Positions 10,634-20,576 of a stretch of DNA of 64,000 nucleotides are shown piece by piece (position 1 is the stretch's first letter; every line of letters starts with the position of its first letter). Origin of the DNA: Tethya wilhelma (taxonomy: Eukaryota; Porifera; Demospongiae; Tethyida; Tethyidae); contig CAXIPT010000001.1 of the NCBI GenBank assembly GCA_964030475.1, positions 4,482,804 to 4,546,803 on the forward strand, given 5' to 3'. Under the pieces are notes generated by a model that saw only the letters and a program-made list of their open reading frames with translations, ran no database searches and was not told where the DNA came from. The translations under genes and the position numbers were made by a program.

Positions 10634-10860
10634 ACACTGACTGTTACCCTCAGTTCTATGTCAATGTGGCCGACATTAAACAGCTCCAGTCATTGGACTA
10701 TTACATAGCTTGCACGACAGAAGGTCTTTCAGAGCAAGACCCAACTCTACGATGTGTTTGTTGACAATCAGAATGTGACGAGTCATCTGCAAAGTCTCGA
10801 GCCACTGCTCAAGCTAACACAGGCAGACAGCAAGAGATTCGACCACCTGAACAACATTAG
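10634..10860 (+). pseudogene. DENND10 (FAM45)-like exon fragment
   Basis: An isolated exon-like piece bounded by TAG (acceptor-like, 10631-10633) and GTGGGC (donor-like, from 10861). One frame reads CYPQFYVNVADIKQLQSLDYY; from about 10721 the similarity continues in another frame as TQLYDVFVDNQNV. I recognise the pattern as the part of FAM45/DENND10 with a YV...ADELEALQ block followed by a LYDVFV block, recalled from memory and not searched. The frame change and the lack of flanking exons suggest a decayed fragment. Confidence 0.45.
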
Positions 10861-11475
10861 GTGGGCTATTAGGATGTATAATTATGTACATGTATCTATC
10901 TATGTGGGCCACTAATTCTGTTCTATACATAATGTTTGATTATTTGTCTCACTACACTGTACGTACACACAGTAATGTTAGCCTCATTCCCAGACCTTCC
11001 CCAGTGTGTGTGTTGTGAACTGTGCAGCATATTTTATGGGGAAGGCCTAGCTGGGTATGAGGCTACAGTAATGTGGGCTTAAACAAATTGAGTACATCAT
11101 ACCAAGAGTATATAATATAGAACCATTTGAGCGGACCCAATTGAGAGCAATCTGTGCCAACTCTTTCATCATGTCTCCCAGCTGTCCCGGCCCATTAGAG
11201 TGAGTTCTCCCGTCCCAGATATCTTGATCGCCTAGAACTAGTGACAAACATGATCTCTTCTCTCATGGCGGTCCAAGCGAACCCCGGCCCACAGCCACAC
11301 CTGGTCTAGTCAGCCTCTCAGACACTTCATGATCAAAACGGTGTGGCCAAAAGGGAGGAGATAAAGCTACAAACAATTTCTTTCAGTCCCCCTCCCCCCT
11401 CCTTTATTTTTGTATCTCTCTAGTATAGCTGGCAGCTGCATGATAAACAAAGCAGCATATAACAATAATTTTCTT
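10861..11475. other. Intergenic, with one foldback element
   Basis: Apart from the small foldback element at 10979-11065, no gene or RNA was recognised here. Confidence 0.45.
10979..11065. mobile_element. Short foldback element with GCCTCA termini
   Basis: An 87-bp segment with imperfect inverted ends: TAGCCTCATTCCCAG with ACCTTCCCC on the left, and GGGGAAGG with CTGGGTATGAGGCTA on the right. Same style as the element at 9310-9366 (TA plus GC-rich inverted termini), probably a non-autonomous foldback repeat. Confidence 0.5.
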
Positions 11476-11539
11476 CATTAGTCCTAATTTAGATCGTAAT
11501 TACCAATATTGGTAATTACGATCTAAATTAGGACTAATG
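11476..11539. repeat. Perfect 64-bp DNA palindrome
   Basis: The left arm starts cattagtcctaatttagatc and is exactly complementary to the right arm, centred on AATATT with no spacer. It could extrude as a cruciform. Twelve bases later there is a second inverted repeat. Confidence 0.95.
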
Positions 11540-11550
11540 TAATATAATGT

Positions 11551-11584
11551 AGATCATTGCCGCCATTATTAGCGGCAATGATCT
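11551..11584. repeat. Inverted repeat, 13-bp stem and 8-nt loop
   Basis: Stem arms agatcattgccgc and gcggcaatgatct flank the loop cattatta. No T-run follows that would mark a terminator, and the context is eukaryotic. Confidence 0.9.
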
Positions 11585-11724
11585 GAGGTGGTATTCTCAG
11601 CTGATCTGTCACAAGTCAATGCTGTACTAGGTGTTTAGGGATGAGATGGTGCATTGCAGTCTCCACTTTCTCTTCTGTGTGTAACCTGCTAGTTCAATCA
11701 CCTGCAACATTGGGGAAGATGCTG

Positions 11725-11789
11725 CTAGGATATTATTATTATTATTATTATTATTGTTATTATTGTTGTTTTTATTATTATTATTGTTA

Positions 11790-11842
<53 letters not shown>
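11725..11842. repeat. (ATT)n trinucleotide microsatellite
   Basis: Long ATT/TTG tract. The open frame through it encodes a meaningless poly-Tyr/Cys string and is not a gene. Confidence 0.9.
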
Positions 11843-13484
11843 GTTTTATAACAAAGTACATGACACTGGGATTTAGTTACGTGACGTGATCATGAAGGAT
11901 GAAGGTATATACAAGCTTAAGATGAATTATGGGTTGATAGTACTTTGCTAAAGGACAACATTACTATACTGAAATAGTAGCCTGCATGTAAGTATACTAT
12001 TACTACTTAGATTCGGTTCGAATATGTGCGGCCCGGTTTTCCATTAATTATAGAAAATTCCACTGTTGCATTGTCAGGGATGTTTAGATCTGACTGACTA
12101 CCAGAGTTACTGCTGCTGTCACTGAGATCAGCATCAGAAGGTGATAAATTTGCTTTTACATGAGGAGGGGCTTTGAGATGAATAGCATGTTACAGTAGTG
12201 GTGTTGATAGTTTCTTGTTCTTTTCTGATCACTGGAGTCCAACATTCTTCTTTGCTAGAGGTAGTACAGCTGACACCATAATATTATGTACATCATCTTT
12301 CTTCTTATAACTGACATTAGAACACCTAGCAAGATCTACATTTGACTTCAATGGTCCATTGGAGGCTGTTTAATTGAAGTATCAGCATCAATCAGATTCA
12401 CTAACAGCACAAGCAGACTTGGATACAGATTTGCTATGGTGGGCATTTTGTTTTGGACTCACTGTGTGGCATGTTTTGACTTTAGACCTCCTTTCTTTCT
12501 TTCCTTTTCACACTCAGTTCTCTTCCGATCATAGTAATTTTGATAATTCCCTTAGAGCTCACCGTGGCAACTTCTTACCTCCATTCTGTCCTGACTCTTT
12601 TGAAGAGCTGGTGGAATGGTGCTCTTGATGTTGGCAGTTGCTACAAACATCACTTGTGGGAGATCAAAAGGAATGTTGAGGTAGATTAAGTGATTAGTTA
12701 AGGGGGGGGGGGCCCTGTTTCTGAACACTACAAAGAGCGGTAGTTTTAATAGTCAATTACATCATTTTATGGAGTGCATTTTTCTGCAGGAATACTTACC
12801 AAGTTTCATTTTATATTTGTTATTTGACCAATGATGCATAACATTTACAAGTGTCAGTGTCATATGACCTTTAGGGTTGGGGCAGGAGGATGGTCCGGCA
12901 TTCTACAAAGTCCTTAATTAAGCAAAAATGCTGAAAGCTACAATGTCAAACATTGTCCACTAAGATTTTGAATTATCTGCCTGGAAATCAAGTTAGGTCC
13001 CAGGAAAATTATTGGACAGATACAGAGAGAAACATGCAAATTTCTAAATATTGCCCACAGCACACCTAATTATATAAGCATATTGATTATATCTTACAAA
13101 CAATTTAACGCAAATTTTCAGGCAGATCTGATATCTTGTATATAGTTGAGATCTACTTGTAAACAAAAATTGGCCCCATACCGGCAATGAGTGTTAGCTA
13201 GCTTTCTGCATTTTCAAAAGTATGTATTTTCTAGTGTGGCCACACCCACAATTATTTTCTGACTTTCATTTTCATAATTACATTAAAAAAAAATACGATG
13301 ACTACTTAGCTTGGTTGTCAACACAAAAGGTTCAATCGTTTTTAATGTTGTTCAGAGTGTAAACTGCCTTATAACTTGAGGCATCCTTAACTACGCTCAG
13401 TCGAGATGTACTCCTTTGTGCTGGTGGACAAGAACAAGCCAGTGTGATGATACACAATGACAGTCCTGTTACTAATTAACTTAC
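11843..13484. other. Intergenic, no gene recognised
   Basis: AT-rich DNA with a G9 run near 12702 and an A8 run near 13288. I looked on the minus strand for the missing downstream exons of the Lon-like fragment (the GDP-ALLEVLDPEQN block and the Ser-Lys protease domain) and did not see them. A 13-codon open frame at 13408-13446 is too short to call. Confidence 0.4.
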
Positions 13485-14334
13485 TAGTTTATCAACTTCA
13501 TCGAGTAGAAAAACAGGGTTGCCTGTTTTTAATCTTTGCAGGATGCGATCTCGCATTGACCCAATGTAGGTTTTTCTGTGCCCACGGATATCAGACTCAT
13601 CACAGATCCTTCCCAGTGAAATACGATGAAACTTTCGACCAACAGCATTGTTTATAGAGCTACCCAAACGAGTCTTGCCTACTCCTGGTGGACCGACAAG
13701 GCAGAAGATTGGAGCTAAAACAAAGAGACAAGTTGCACACCATAGCTAAGAACTCTAGCAAAATCAAATTCTCCACTAAAGGATTTGGTACAATTTCCAG
13801 GCAATTTGTATTCAAGGTAGTGCTCACCTTTCAGAGGCTTCACGGCTAATATAGACTCCAAGAATCTCTTCTGGACCTTCTCTAGACCACGGTGATCGGC
13901 AGCATCAAGCACCTTCCTGGCTTGAGAGAGGTTCAGATCGTCAGGTGTGGATTTTGACCAAGCTAGGTCCAACAGTGTCTCTAAGTAGTTCCTAGACACT
14001 GCATGCTCTGGAAACTGAGCAGGAAGGGATTTTAATCTCTGCAAGTGTATGGCAAGACGTAGATATATGTGTATTGGTACCAGACCATCTTACCATATCA
14101 CTGGGCTCACACTAGCTATATCACTCTATGGACTCACTTTCTTTGCTGCCTTCAGTGCATATTCTGGCAAGTTAGCCGACTCAATCTTCCTCTCCAGTTC
14201 TGCCATCTCATCCTCCTCGTCCTCCTCACCCCTGAGACCACCACCTCCGAGAATACTCCGACCCATTCTACCTCTGTTCCTCCTCCCCCCAATATGACGA
14301 ACAATACGAATTCTAGGTTGCTGCTGCTGCTGCT
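13485..14334 (-). pseudogene. Peroxisomal Lon protease (LONP2)-like fragment, three exons
   Basis: Three consecutive exons with matching splice sites: about 14334-14138 (coiled region DEMAELERKIESANLPEYAL), 14038-13828 (FPEHAVSRNYLETLLDLAW, the Lon pre-AAA helical block) and 13714-13485 (Walker A GPPGVGKT, then [15 protein letters not shown] and [12 protein letters not shown], the Walker B region). Lon is an ATP-dependent protease. The rest of the AAA+ module, the Ser-Lys protease domain and the N-terminal substrate domain are not in the flanking DNA. The segment before NPVFLL is shorter than usual, and the GSMPGRI motif reads GSMRDRI. I therefore call it a partial, probably non-functional copy; a gap or misassembly is the alternative. 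Confidence 0.6.
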
Positions 14335-14562
14335 GGGTTGAAACAAGGGTCAATAAAAGAAGTAAAAATATACATATGGAAGAGTTAATTAGGGTCCCAG
14401 TCCTTCAATAATGAACCTGAGTACATATTGTTTAGCCTGTGGACACTGTTAAGATTGTAATTTCACAGTGTTATTTCTTTACCTTTGTTGAATAAAGATC
14501 TTTATTGGATGCACTTTGCAACATCTTCATTGACTAAATTGATGTAAATTTAAGTCCTATAC

Positions 14563-15018
14563 TCACATCTGAAAAGGCTGGGCCAAGTTTGTGCACTTGG
14601 TTTTACTCACTTTTCTCAATAGTTTCTGGAATTGTACTTTTGCAATACCATCGGATTCCTCTTGAAACACTCCAACATCATCATCATTATCTTGAATCAT
14701 TCCACCATCATCTTCAGCATCATCTTGTTTAAACACTCTATCATCATCATCCTCTTGAATCGTTCCATCATCATCGTCGTCATCTTGAATCATTCCATCA
14801 TCATCATCATCATCATCTTGAATCACTCCATTATCGTCATCCTCTTGAACCATTCCATCATCATCCTCTTGAAGTTTTGCAATGAGCTGCTCAATGAATC
14901 CATCATCCATTTCTCCTCCTTGTTTCATCACCAGTTCTTCCAGTTTCCTTTCCAGTGGTGCAGCTTGTAGACAGAGTGGTGCAATAGCACCCATCAGTAG
15001 CAAAGTAGAGAACAACAT
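14563..15018 (-). CDS. Acidic-spacer precursor 4, lacking the long basic tail
   Basis: 151 residues from the ATG at 15016-15018, 40 bases after a TATATAA box (15058-15064, minus strand). The signal peptide and propiece match precursor 2 (GEMDDGFIEQLIAKLQEDDD). The Asp-rich spacer is intact, but after QFQKLLRKVSKTK the Pro/Arg tail is replaced by a short unrelated end (CTNLAQPFQM). The break coincides with the left edge of duplication copy B, next to the Lon fragment, so the tail was probably cut off by the duplication. A GTGAGT sequence lies exactly at the break and could act as a splice donor to an unseen exon. Possibly a pseudogene, or an acidic-only secreted product. Confidence 0.6.
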   Translation of the reverse strand: MLFSTLLLMGAIAPLCLQAAPLERKLEELVMKQGGEMDDGFIEQLIAKLQEDDDGMVQEDDDNGVIQDDDDDDDGMIQDDDDDDGTIQEDDDDRVFKQDDAEDDGGMIQDNDDDVGVFQEESDGIAKVQFQKLLRKVSKTKCTNLAQPFQM

Positions 15019-16566
15019 TGTCCCAGATTCTAACAAATCACAAGATGTTTTTGCACTTATATAGACAAACTTGATATCACGTACAATGTTTGAAACATTG
15101 CATGACTGTACATAATAATTATTATCAAAGTTGTACAACATGCTTGCAGCTCATTTCCAGAGGTATTTAGTAATAAATTATAAGTATCAAACATTTGCGT
15201 GAAGTGTTGTAGGCTAAGTTGCTTTTCTTAAATTGGTCCCTCATAGCTATAATTATACCATCACTGTTGTCTCAAATACTCTTACTTCACATAAATATTT
15301 GGTGTTTGTGCTTGAGACTATATAGATTATTTTAGCCGACATATTTAACTCCAAGGGAAGGTAGTGAAATATTGGCTTTGTATGTAGTCTCACTCCCAGT
15401 ATACACACTCTCTTGGGCCTCTATCACATGTGAAGTTGCACACTGCACACACATTCACATACAGTGACATGCACCTTTACAGTTTGTGAGTTGTGACACC
15501 GTTTAGGGTATTTCTTGTACAATTTCTGTTGATGTGTCTGGTACTAAAGTCTTCCTGAAGCGTCATACCCATATCTGGCTGTTAGGTTGAGTGGCCGAAC
15601 CTGATGTGTAGGAGGATACAGTGGTGGCCATGCAGCCTCTGGGAGTGAGTGAGACCCAATTACAATAATTTATTATTGTCAGGTTGATTGTACTTCTTAG
15701 GTTATAGTACATAACTATTGGTTGTTCCTCAAACTTATAGTAACTGTTCATAGACTATATAGAAGCAGAACAAAATATTTTAATCAATTATTATAACACA
15801 ATGTCAAATGAATTCAATAATGATTATAATAAATTATTGTATTGAGCATTCAAGTTCAGTTTTATGAGCAAATTTCGTTGAGGCAATTGCAAAAATAATT
15901 TTATACTGGAGGTCTGCTTCTGTAGTCTTCTGTTTTATGGATACCTCCATCGATTCCTGATCATTCTTCCAACTCTGTACCTAGGATGGAATCCAGGCCT
16001 ACGGAAGAATGGTCTAGGACGATGGAATCTACGCTTGTGAAAGAGAGATTTAATACGACGGAACAGCGGGAAAATCAGGTGCTTCTTCCTTAAGATTCTT
16101 CTGAATGTCCTTCTCACTACTCGTCTGACTCTTTTCATTAATCGTCTGAGGAATCTTCTCCTGATCTGTGCTCTTGCAACTTCATTGGGGTCTTCCATGT
16201 CCTCTTGAATTTGAAGCTGTCCAGCTAATCCATCATCATCATCATCATCATCCATTTTCATTGCAAATTCTCCATTATCATTATCCATCTGTTGAAACAC
16301 TCCATCATCATCACCTTGTTGAATCATCCCATCATCATCATCATCTTGAATCATTCCATCATCATCATCTTGAATCATTCCATCATCATCCTCTTGAATC
16401 ATTCCATCATCATCCTCTTCTTGAAGTTTTGCAATGAGCTGCTTGATGAATCCATCATCCATTTCTTCTCCTTGTTTCATCACCAGTTTCCTTTCCAGTG
16501 GAGCAGCTTGTAGACAGAGTGGTGCAATAGCACCCATCAGTAGTAAAGTAGATAGCAGCATTGTCC
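14640..16566. repeat. Segmental duplication, copy B (partner 8521-10545)
   Basis: Carries precursors 4 and 5 in the same order and orientation as precursors 2 and 3. The intergenic DNA (15070-15930) aligns over its length with 9020-9960, with scattered small indels. Confidence 0.85.
15935..16561 (-). CDS. Secreted acidic-spacer/basic-tail precursor 5 with Arg-rich tail
   Basis: Single exon, 208 residues from the ATG at 16559-16561, 42 bases after a TATAAAA box (16603-16609, minus strand). Signal peptide MLLSTLLLMGAIAPLCLQA; propiece KLVMKQGEEMDDGF; about five DDDDGMIQ-type units ending GVFQQMDNDNGEFAM; a second acidic run; the linker EDMEDPNEVARA; then about 80 residues rich in Arg, Phe and Ile (RRRFLRRLMKRVRR, RRTFRRILRKK, FHRPRPFFRRPGFHPRY). 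The tail has no Asp or Glu. It is the intact counterpart of precursor 3. Role inferred, not shown: a secreted cationic effector or matrix/mineral protein kept neutral by its propiece. Confidence 0.75.
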   Translation of the reverse strand: MLLSTLLLMGAIAPLCLQAAPLERKLVMKQGEEMDDGFIKQLIAKLQEEDDDGMIQEDDDGMIQDDDDGMIQDDDDDGMIQQGDDDGVFQQMDNDNGEFAMKMDDDDDDDGLAGQLQIQEDMEDPNEVARAQIRRRFLRRLMKRVRRVVRRTFRRILRKKHLIFPLFRRIKSLFHKRRFHRPRPFFRRPGFHPRYRVGRMIRNRWRYP

Positions 16567-16602
16567 CAAGTTCTAGCAAAGATCACATTCAACACATTGT
16601 GC

Positions 16603-16609
16603 TTTTATA
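16603..16609 (-). promoter_or_regulatory. TATA box of precursor 5
   Basis: TATAAAA on the minus strand, 42 bases upstream of the ATG at 16561, matching the spacing in precursors 1, 2 and 4. Confidence 0.55.
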
Positions 16610-16962
16610 GACATGAAGCGATCGTTGTCGACATGTCTGGTCTGTGGCTATCAAGTTGCCAGCAACTAATTTCCAGAGGTAATTGGTAAGATAAGCATGA
16701 CATTGTTTTGGTGTCACAATGATATAAATGGTCTACAAACATCAAGAAGTGAGACTGACTAGTGGTGCAATGATCTAGACAGTGAATTCGCAAAATTACG
16801 AAGTGAACTGAAGCAATCCTAGAATTGAAGTTAGGGTGAGAAGGGAGGGGCTGCACATCACTACTCTGGATTCATACTCTTACACATCAGACCACGCCTT
16901 CTTACCACGTGTCAGCTTGAACCACTGATCTGTATCTAGGCAGCCTATTGCAAAGGAGAAAG

Positions 16963-19269
16963 ATGAAGTGGTTTTGGTTCTCATCACTTTTAAGAAATGA
17001 CTATTTCATCTTGGCTAGATTCCTTGTACCACTAGCCTTCACGGATGTGGCTGTAGACATTGGAGAGCAAGTGGGTAACATTTTTTATAATCATGTGACT
17101 TCAAATAGTTATACATGCATTATCTGACTACTACAGTTTCTCAATAGCAGTGTTTCTCGGGCTGCCAATGTGCAAGGGACTCTAGCTGCCTTTGGTCTGG
17201 CTTATGTGTTGGTCAAATTCTTTGTGGGTGTTCTTCAAGAGGTCAAACAAGTGGGTGTGGTTTTGGTGCACGATCGTCCTGGATTTCACAAGATTCTCAT
17301 CAATGTATTGATAATGGGAGTTTCCATCTTTGTGATATTGGTCCTGATTGGTACGTAGGTAAACTCATCAAGTATCTCTACTAGATCTGTATGTATTGTT
17401 GATATAAACTTTATTTTACAGCAAAGACGCAGTTAGGCGTGTGGCTAATTGAAGACCTCCATGGTGTTTCATGCACTGTGGCTGCTCTCACTCATCAAGC
17501 TCTTCTTTATCTCTCTGTCTATCCTCTCATTGATGTAGTGGTATGCTTATGTAATTACTGAACTTCTCTCTCTACCTCATGCCAATTTCTTTATTGTAGT
17601 CATGGTATCATGGTGGTGTGTTGTTACAATGGCGACATAGCACACTTGTTGGTGTTGCTTCCTTAGCTGATATCATGGCACAGGTTAGAAGAGCTTTGTT
17701 ATTGTCAGTTCTTAAGATGTTGTTCCTTTCAGATATTTTCTGTGGCAATTCTTCTCTACACACCTCTTGTATGTAGAGCGCCCATTACTGTGCCCATACT
17801 GGCGGCATATGGTGGCATCCTCACAAGATGCACCATCACACTAGTTGGTTTCTATCGACTGGTCTATCCCAAGCTAGAGAAGGAAACGGTGGTGAGGAGA
17901 GATGAGGGTTTAAAATTTGTGGCTATAACTACTTACAACCATTTCTTGTCACACACAATACTTGTTACTGTACCAGGAAAAGGTCACAGTGTGGAGACTG
18001 ATCACATTTGTGTCACCGCTGATGTTTGTCGTTGGTGTGCAGAGATTCACCAGACCGCTGATCAATCTGTTGGTGACAAAGTTCTCCCCAACCAAGTCTG
18101 CTGCAGAGGAGGCTCTAGCCGTTCTCACTGCTACATATCCTCTTGGGCACATTGCCTATGGTTGGATCAATCAAGTCAGACCCATTCCTCCTGCTTTCCA
18201 ACAGGTACAGTAACACATATAGTTGCAGTCACTGTGTCTGGTCCACATGTCACAGTAACCTCTGTGTATTTATTTCCTTTGTACTACAGAAAAGTCCTAG
18301 TGCGAAAGACAGACCCATTATTGCTGGCAAGAAGATTGCAATCTTCATTATAGGAACACTATGTGTTTCTATTGTCGTAAGTATAACTTTATGATGCAAT
18401 GGAAGCTCACGACCAAATATGACTACAAATTTTTTTCCTTTGTTCATCTCTCAATGGCTAGATCTCCATTGCTCTCTTCTGGGTGCCAGGTGTCTCTGTG
18501 GCTATCCTGGAACATGCTGTTGGGATTCCTCATGAACTTGCTATGGAGAGCATCAATCCTCTCAGAGTGTTTGCCTTTTTCTGTTTCACTGGTATGTCAC
18601 GATGATCTATATTCAGGTCTGTCTTTGGTGAATAATTATTGTTGGCTTTGTTTCGTAATAAATTCATATGCAGTGGCTGTGAGGGCATCATTGACTGGAT
18701 GGTTGACTCTACATCGTCAGACTAAGCTGGTTACACCGAGAGGATTCTTCCGTGTGGGCAGTGTTGTAGCTGTGTTTTTTTCTTTCCGGGCATTAGGGTG
18801 AGTCTGATCAAAGCTATATTGTAGCTAGTGCAACACTATAGCTGTATGACCTTGTGTATGTGTTATGCTTGCTACTAGGATCAGTGGAGCTCTATTGGGA
18901 GTGTTGTCACTTTTGTCGGGATTTGTTGCTGAAATGATAGTCATGACTATCATGGCTTCTATTTATGCTTGTTGGCTGGTAAGGTCATTGCATGGTCACT
19001 GTAATTTTTGTTCTTTCCTTATAAGTGACCCTATGTTTTCCATACCCATCTCTGGTCAGCAGTGGAAGAGAAGAAGGTCTAGTGGCATAGCAAACATTGG
19101 CAGTGATTTGTCAAATACTCCAGGAGATGAGACAGCTGCCCTCAATGGAGAACAAACTGTTGAAATGGTTTCTTTGTTGAAGACAGACCAGGAAGAGTTG
19201 AATAGCCAAGAAGCAGTAGCATTGACTACAGAACTAGATCAGTGTGAACAAGTACCACCAGAAACGTAA
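16963..19269 (+). CDS. ANKH: ANKH homologue (progressive ankylosis protein; ATP/pyrophosphate/citrate export)
   Basis: Multi-pass membrane protein of the ANKH family, which in vertebrates releases ATP, pyrophosphate and citrate and restrains mineral deposition. Eleven exons: 16963-17070, 17137-17350, 17422-17540, 17600-17683, 17733-17891, 17977-18204, 18290-18376, 18462-18591, 18674-18797, 18879-18978 and 19060-19269. These sum to an in-frame 520 residues (vertebrate ANKH about 492). Family motifs: ARFLVPLAFTDVAVDIGEQ near the N-terminus, AAFGLAYVLVKFF, QRFTRPLINLLVTKFS, AVLTATYPLGHIAYGWINQV (the most conserved block), VAVRASLTGWLTL, and GALLGVLSLLSGFVAEM, then a polar Lys/Arg then Glu-rich cytoplasmic tail. 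The start is the first ATG, just before the conserved RFLVPL segment. Convergent with the histidine phosphatase, 174 bp between stops. Confidence 0.9.
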
Positions 19270-19443
19270 AACTGAGCATATACCACCATTGTTTGTAGGT
19301 AGTATTTTTATCACAACTTGCTTAAAACAACCAATTTAATTTTTATTATAAATAACAACCTGGATGATTATACACACTGTGTAGAGTGAGATTTTAAAAA
19401 ATAATAATTATGCATGCCCACTGACTGCATGGAAAGCATTTCT

Positions 19444-20272
19444 CTAGGACCTCCATCGTCTAGAAATTGACACATCTTGGGAACTTTTCAGCATCCAATC
19501 ATGGGTCTCTTTACTAGAACGAGTCAGTTCAACATGTCCACAGTACTCCACCCACACTCCATGACGATAGAGCTCCCCACGAGTCATGGCAACAGCTTGA
19601 CTAACTCCATATCCGTGAGTCACAATGATGATGTTGTTGGGCCAGTGCTTGTCAGCGAGTTGATTAAACTCAGCAGTAAACCTGTGTCAAGTGTTTAAAG
19701 ATAGGTACACAATATTAATTTTCATAGGACATATAGATCCATGTAATATACCCTCCAATTTTACAAAATTCTTGCATGTGCCAGTGAGCAAACACAACTA
19801 TGGGTACCTTTTCATGGTATCACTGAGCTTCTCAGGGTACTCAGGAATTGGTCGGTCGTCTTGTTCCACGATCTTGATGCCATACTCCTTGAGATCACTA
19901 GCGGGCACCTCAGGTTGCTCAAAGATGCCACAGTTGGTGTTGAGTGCATCAACAATCCCACTGCATGTGTGTAGGTCAGCCACATTGATAGATGTGCTTA
20001 TCAGTTGGGCAGTTTGAAGACAACGGAGGAAAGGAGAGGAGATGATGGTAGTGATGGACTAGAGAGAGTAAGATCAGTTAGTTTCACCATTTCACCACTC
20101 TACCCTTTGTAAGGAGACTTACAGAGTCCTTGAATCTTTCAGCAGCAGCTTTGACTTCCTTCTCTCCAGCACTTGTGATAGGGGGATCATATGGTCTGCT
20201 TGACCTTACCACCCAGTTGTAGTCTACGTTGTCCAACCTTTCACCGTGTCTGATGACGAAAATATGCTGCAT
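19444..20272 (-). CDS. Histidine phosphatase superfamily protein (phosphoglycerate mutase-like)
   Basis: Three exons: 20272-20123, 20058-19808 and 19681-19444 (stop TAG). The start MQHIFVIRHGERLDNVD carries the RHGE catalytic motif whose His is phosphorylated in this superfamily. The second exon has the SSPFLRCLQTA block with its conserved Arg. The third has NNIIIVTHGYGVSQAV, supplying the second catalytic His. About 210 residues, the usual size of a single-domain member. No signal peptide, so probably cytosolic; the substrate cannot be deduced. The family includes UBASH3/STS phosphatases and many uncharacterised animal and fungal proteins. Confidence 0.85.
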
Positions 20273-20576
20273 GGTCGATTACCTACAGTAGAGCACTTTT
20301 ACTTGTTCTATAATATACAGTGTAAAATGTAGCTAGTCGAGATGTTCTTTCCATACAACTGCTGATCACTACCAGCATTACTCAGCACCAAGTGTGTACC
20401 AAAACATGCATTTAGGTAAAGGACGTCTCAGCAATTTACTCATTATCAACTGAAACCACACACACTACGTACACACAATGCAATGCATGTGAACTGGGCG
20501 AAAATCATCAAAATTTAAATTTTGTACAGAAAATGTTCATCATTATCCTATGTCCGACACGCAGACAACGTCTACT

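Noticed and set aside
11641..11889. Open frame with poly-Tyr/Cys
   Set aside because: Translation of the ATT microsatellite.
13408..13446. Short open frame MYSFVLVDKNKPV
   Set aside because: Thirteen codons, no recognised family, no splice partner.
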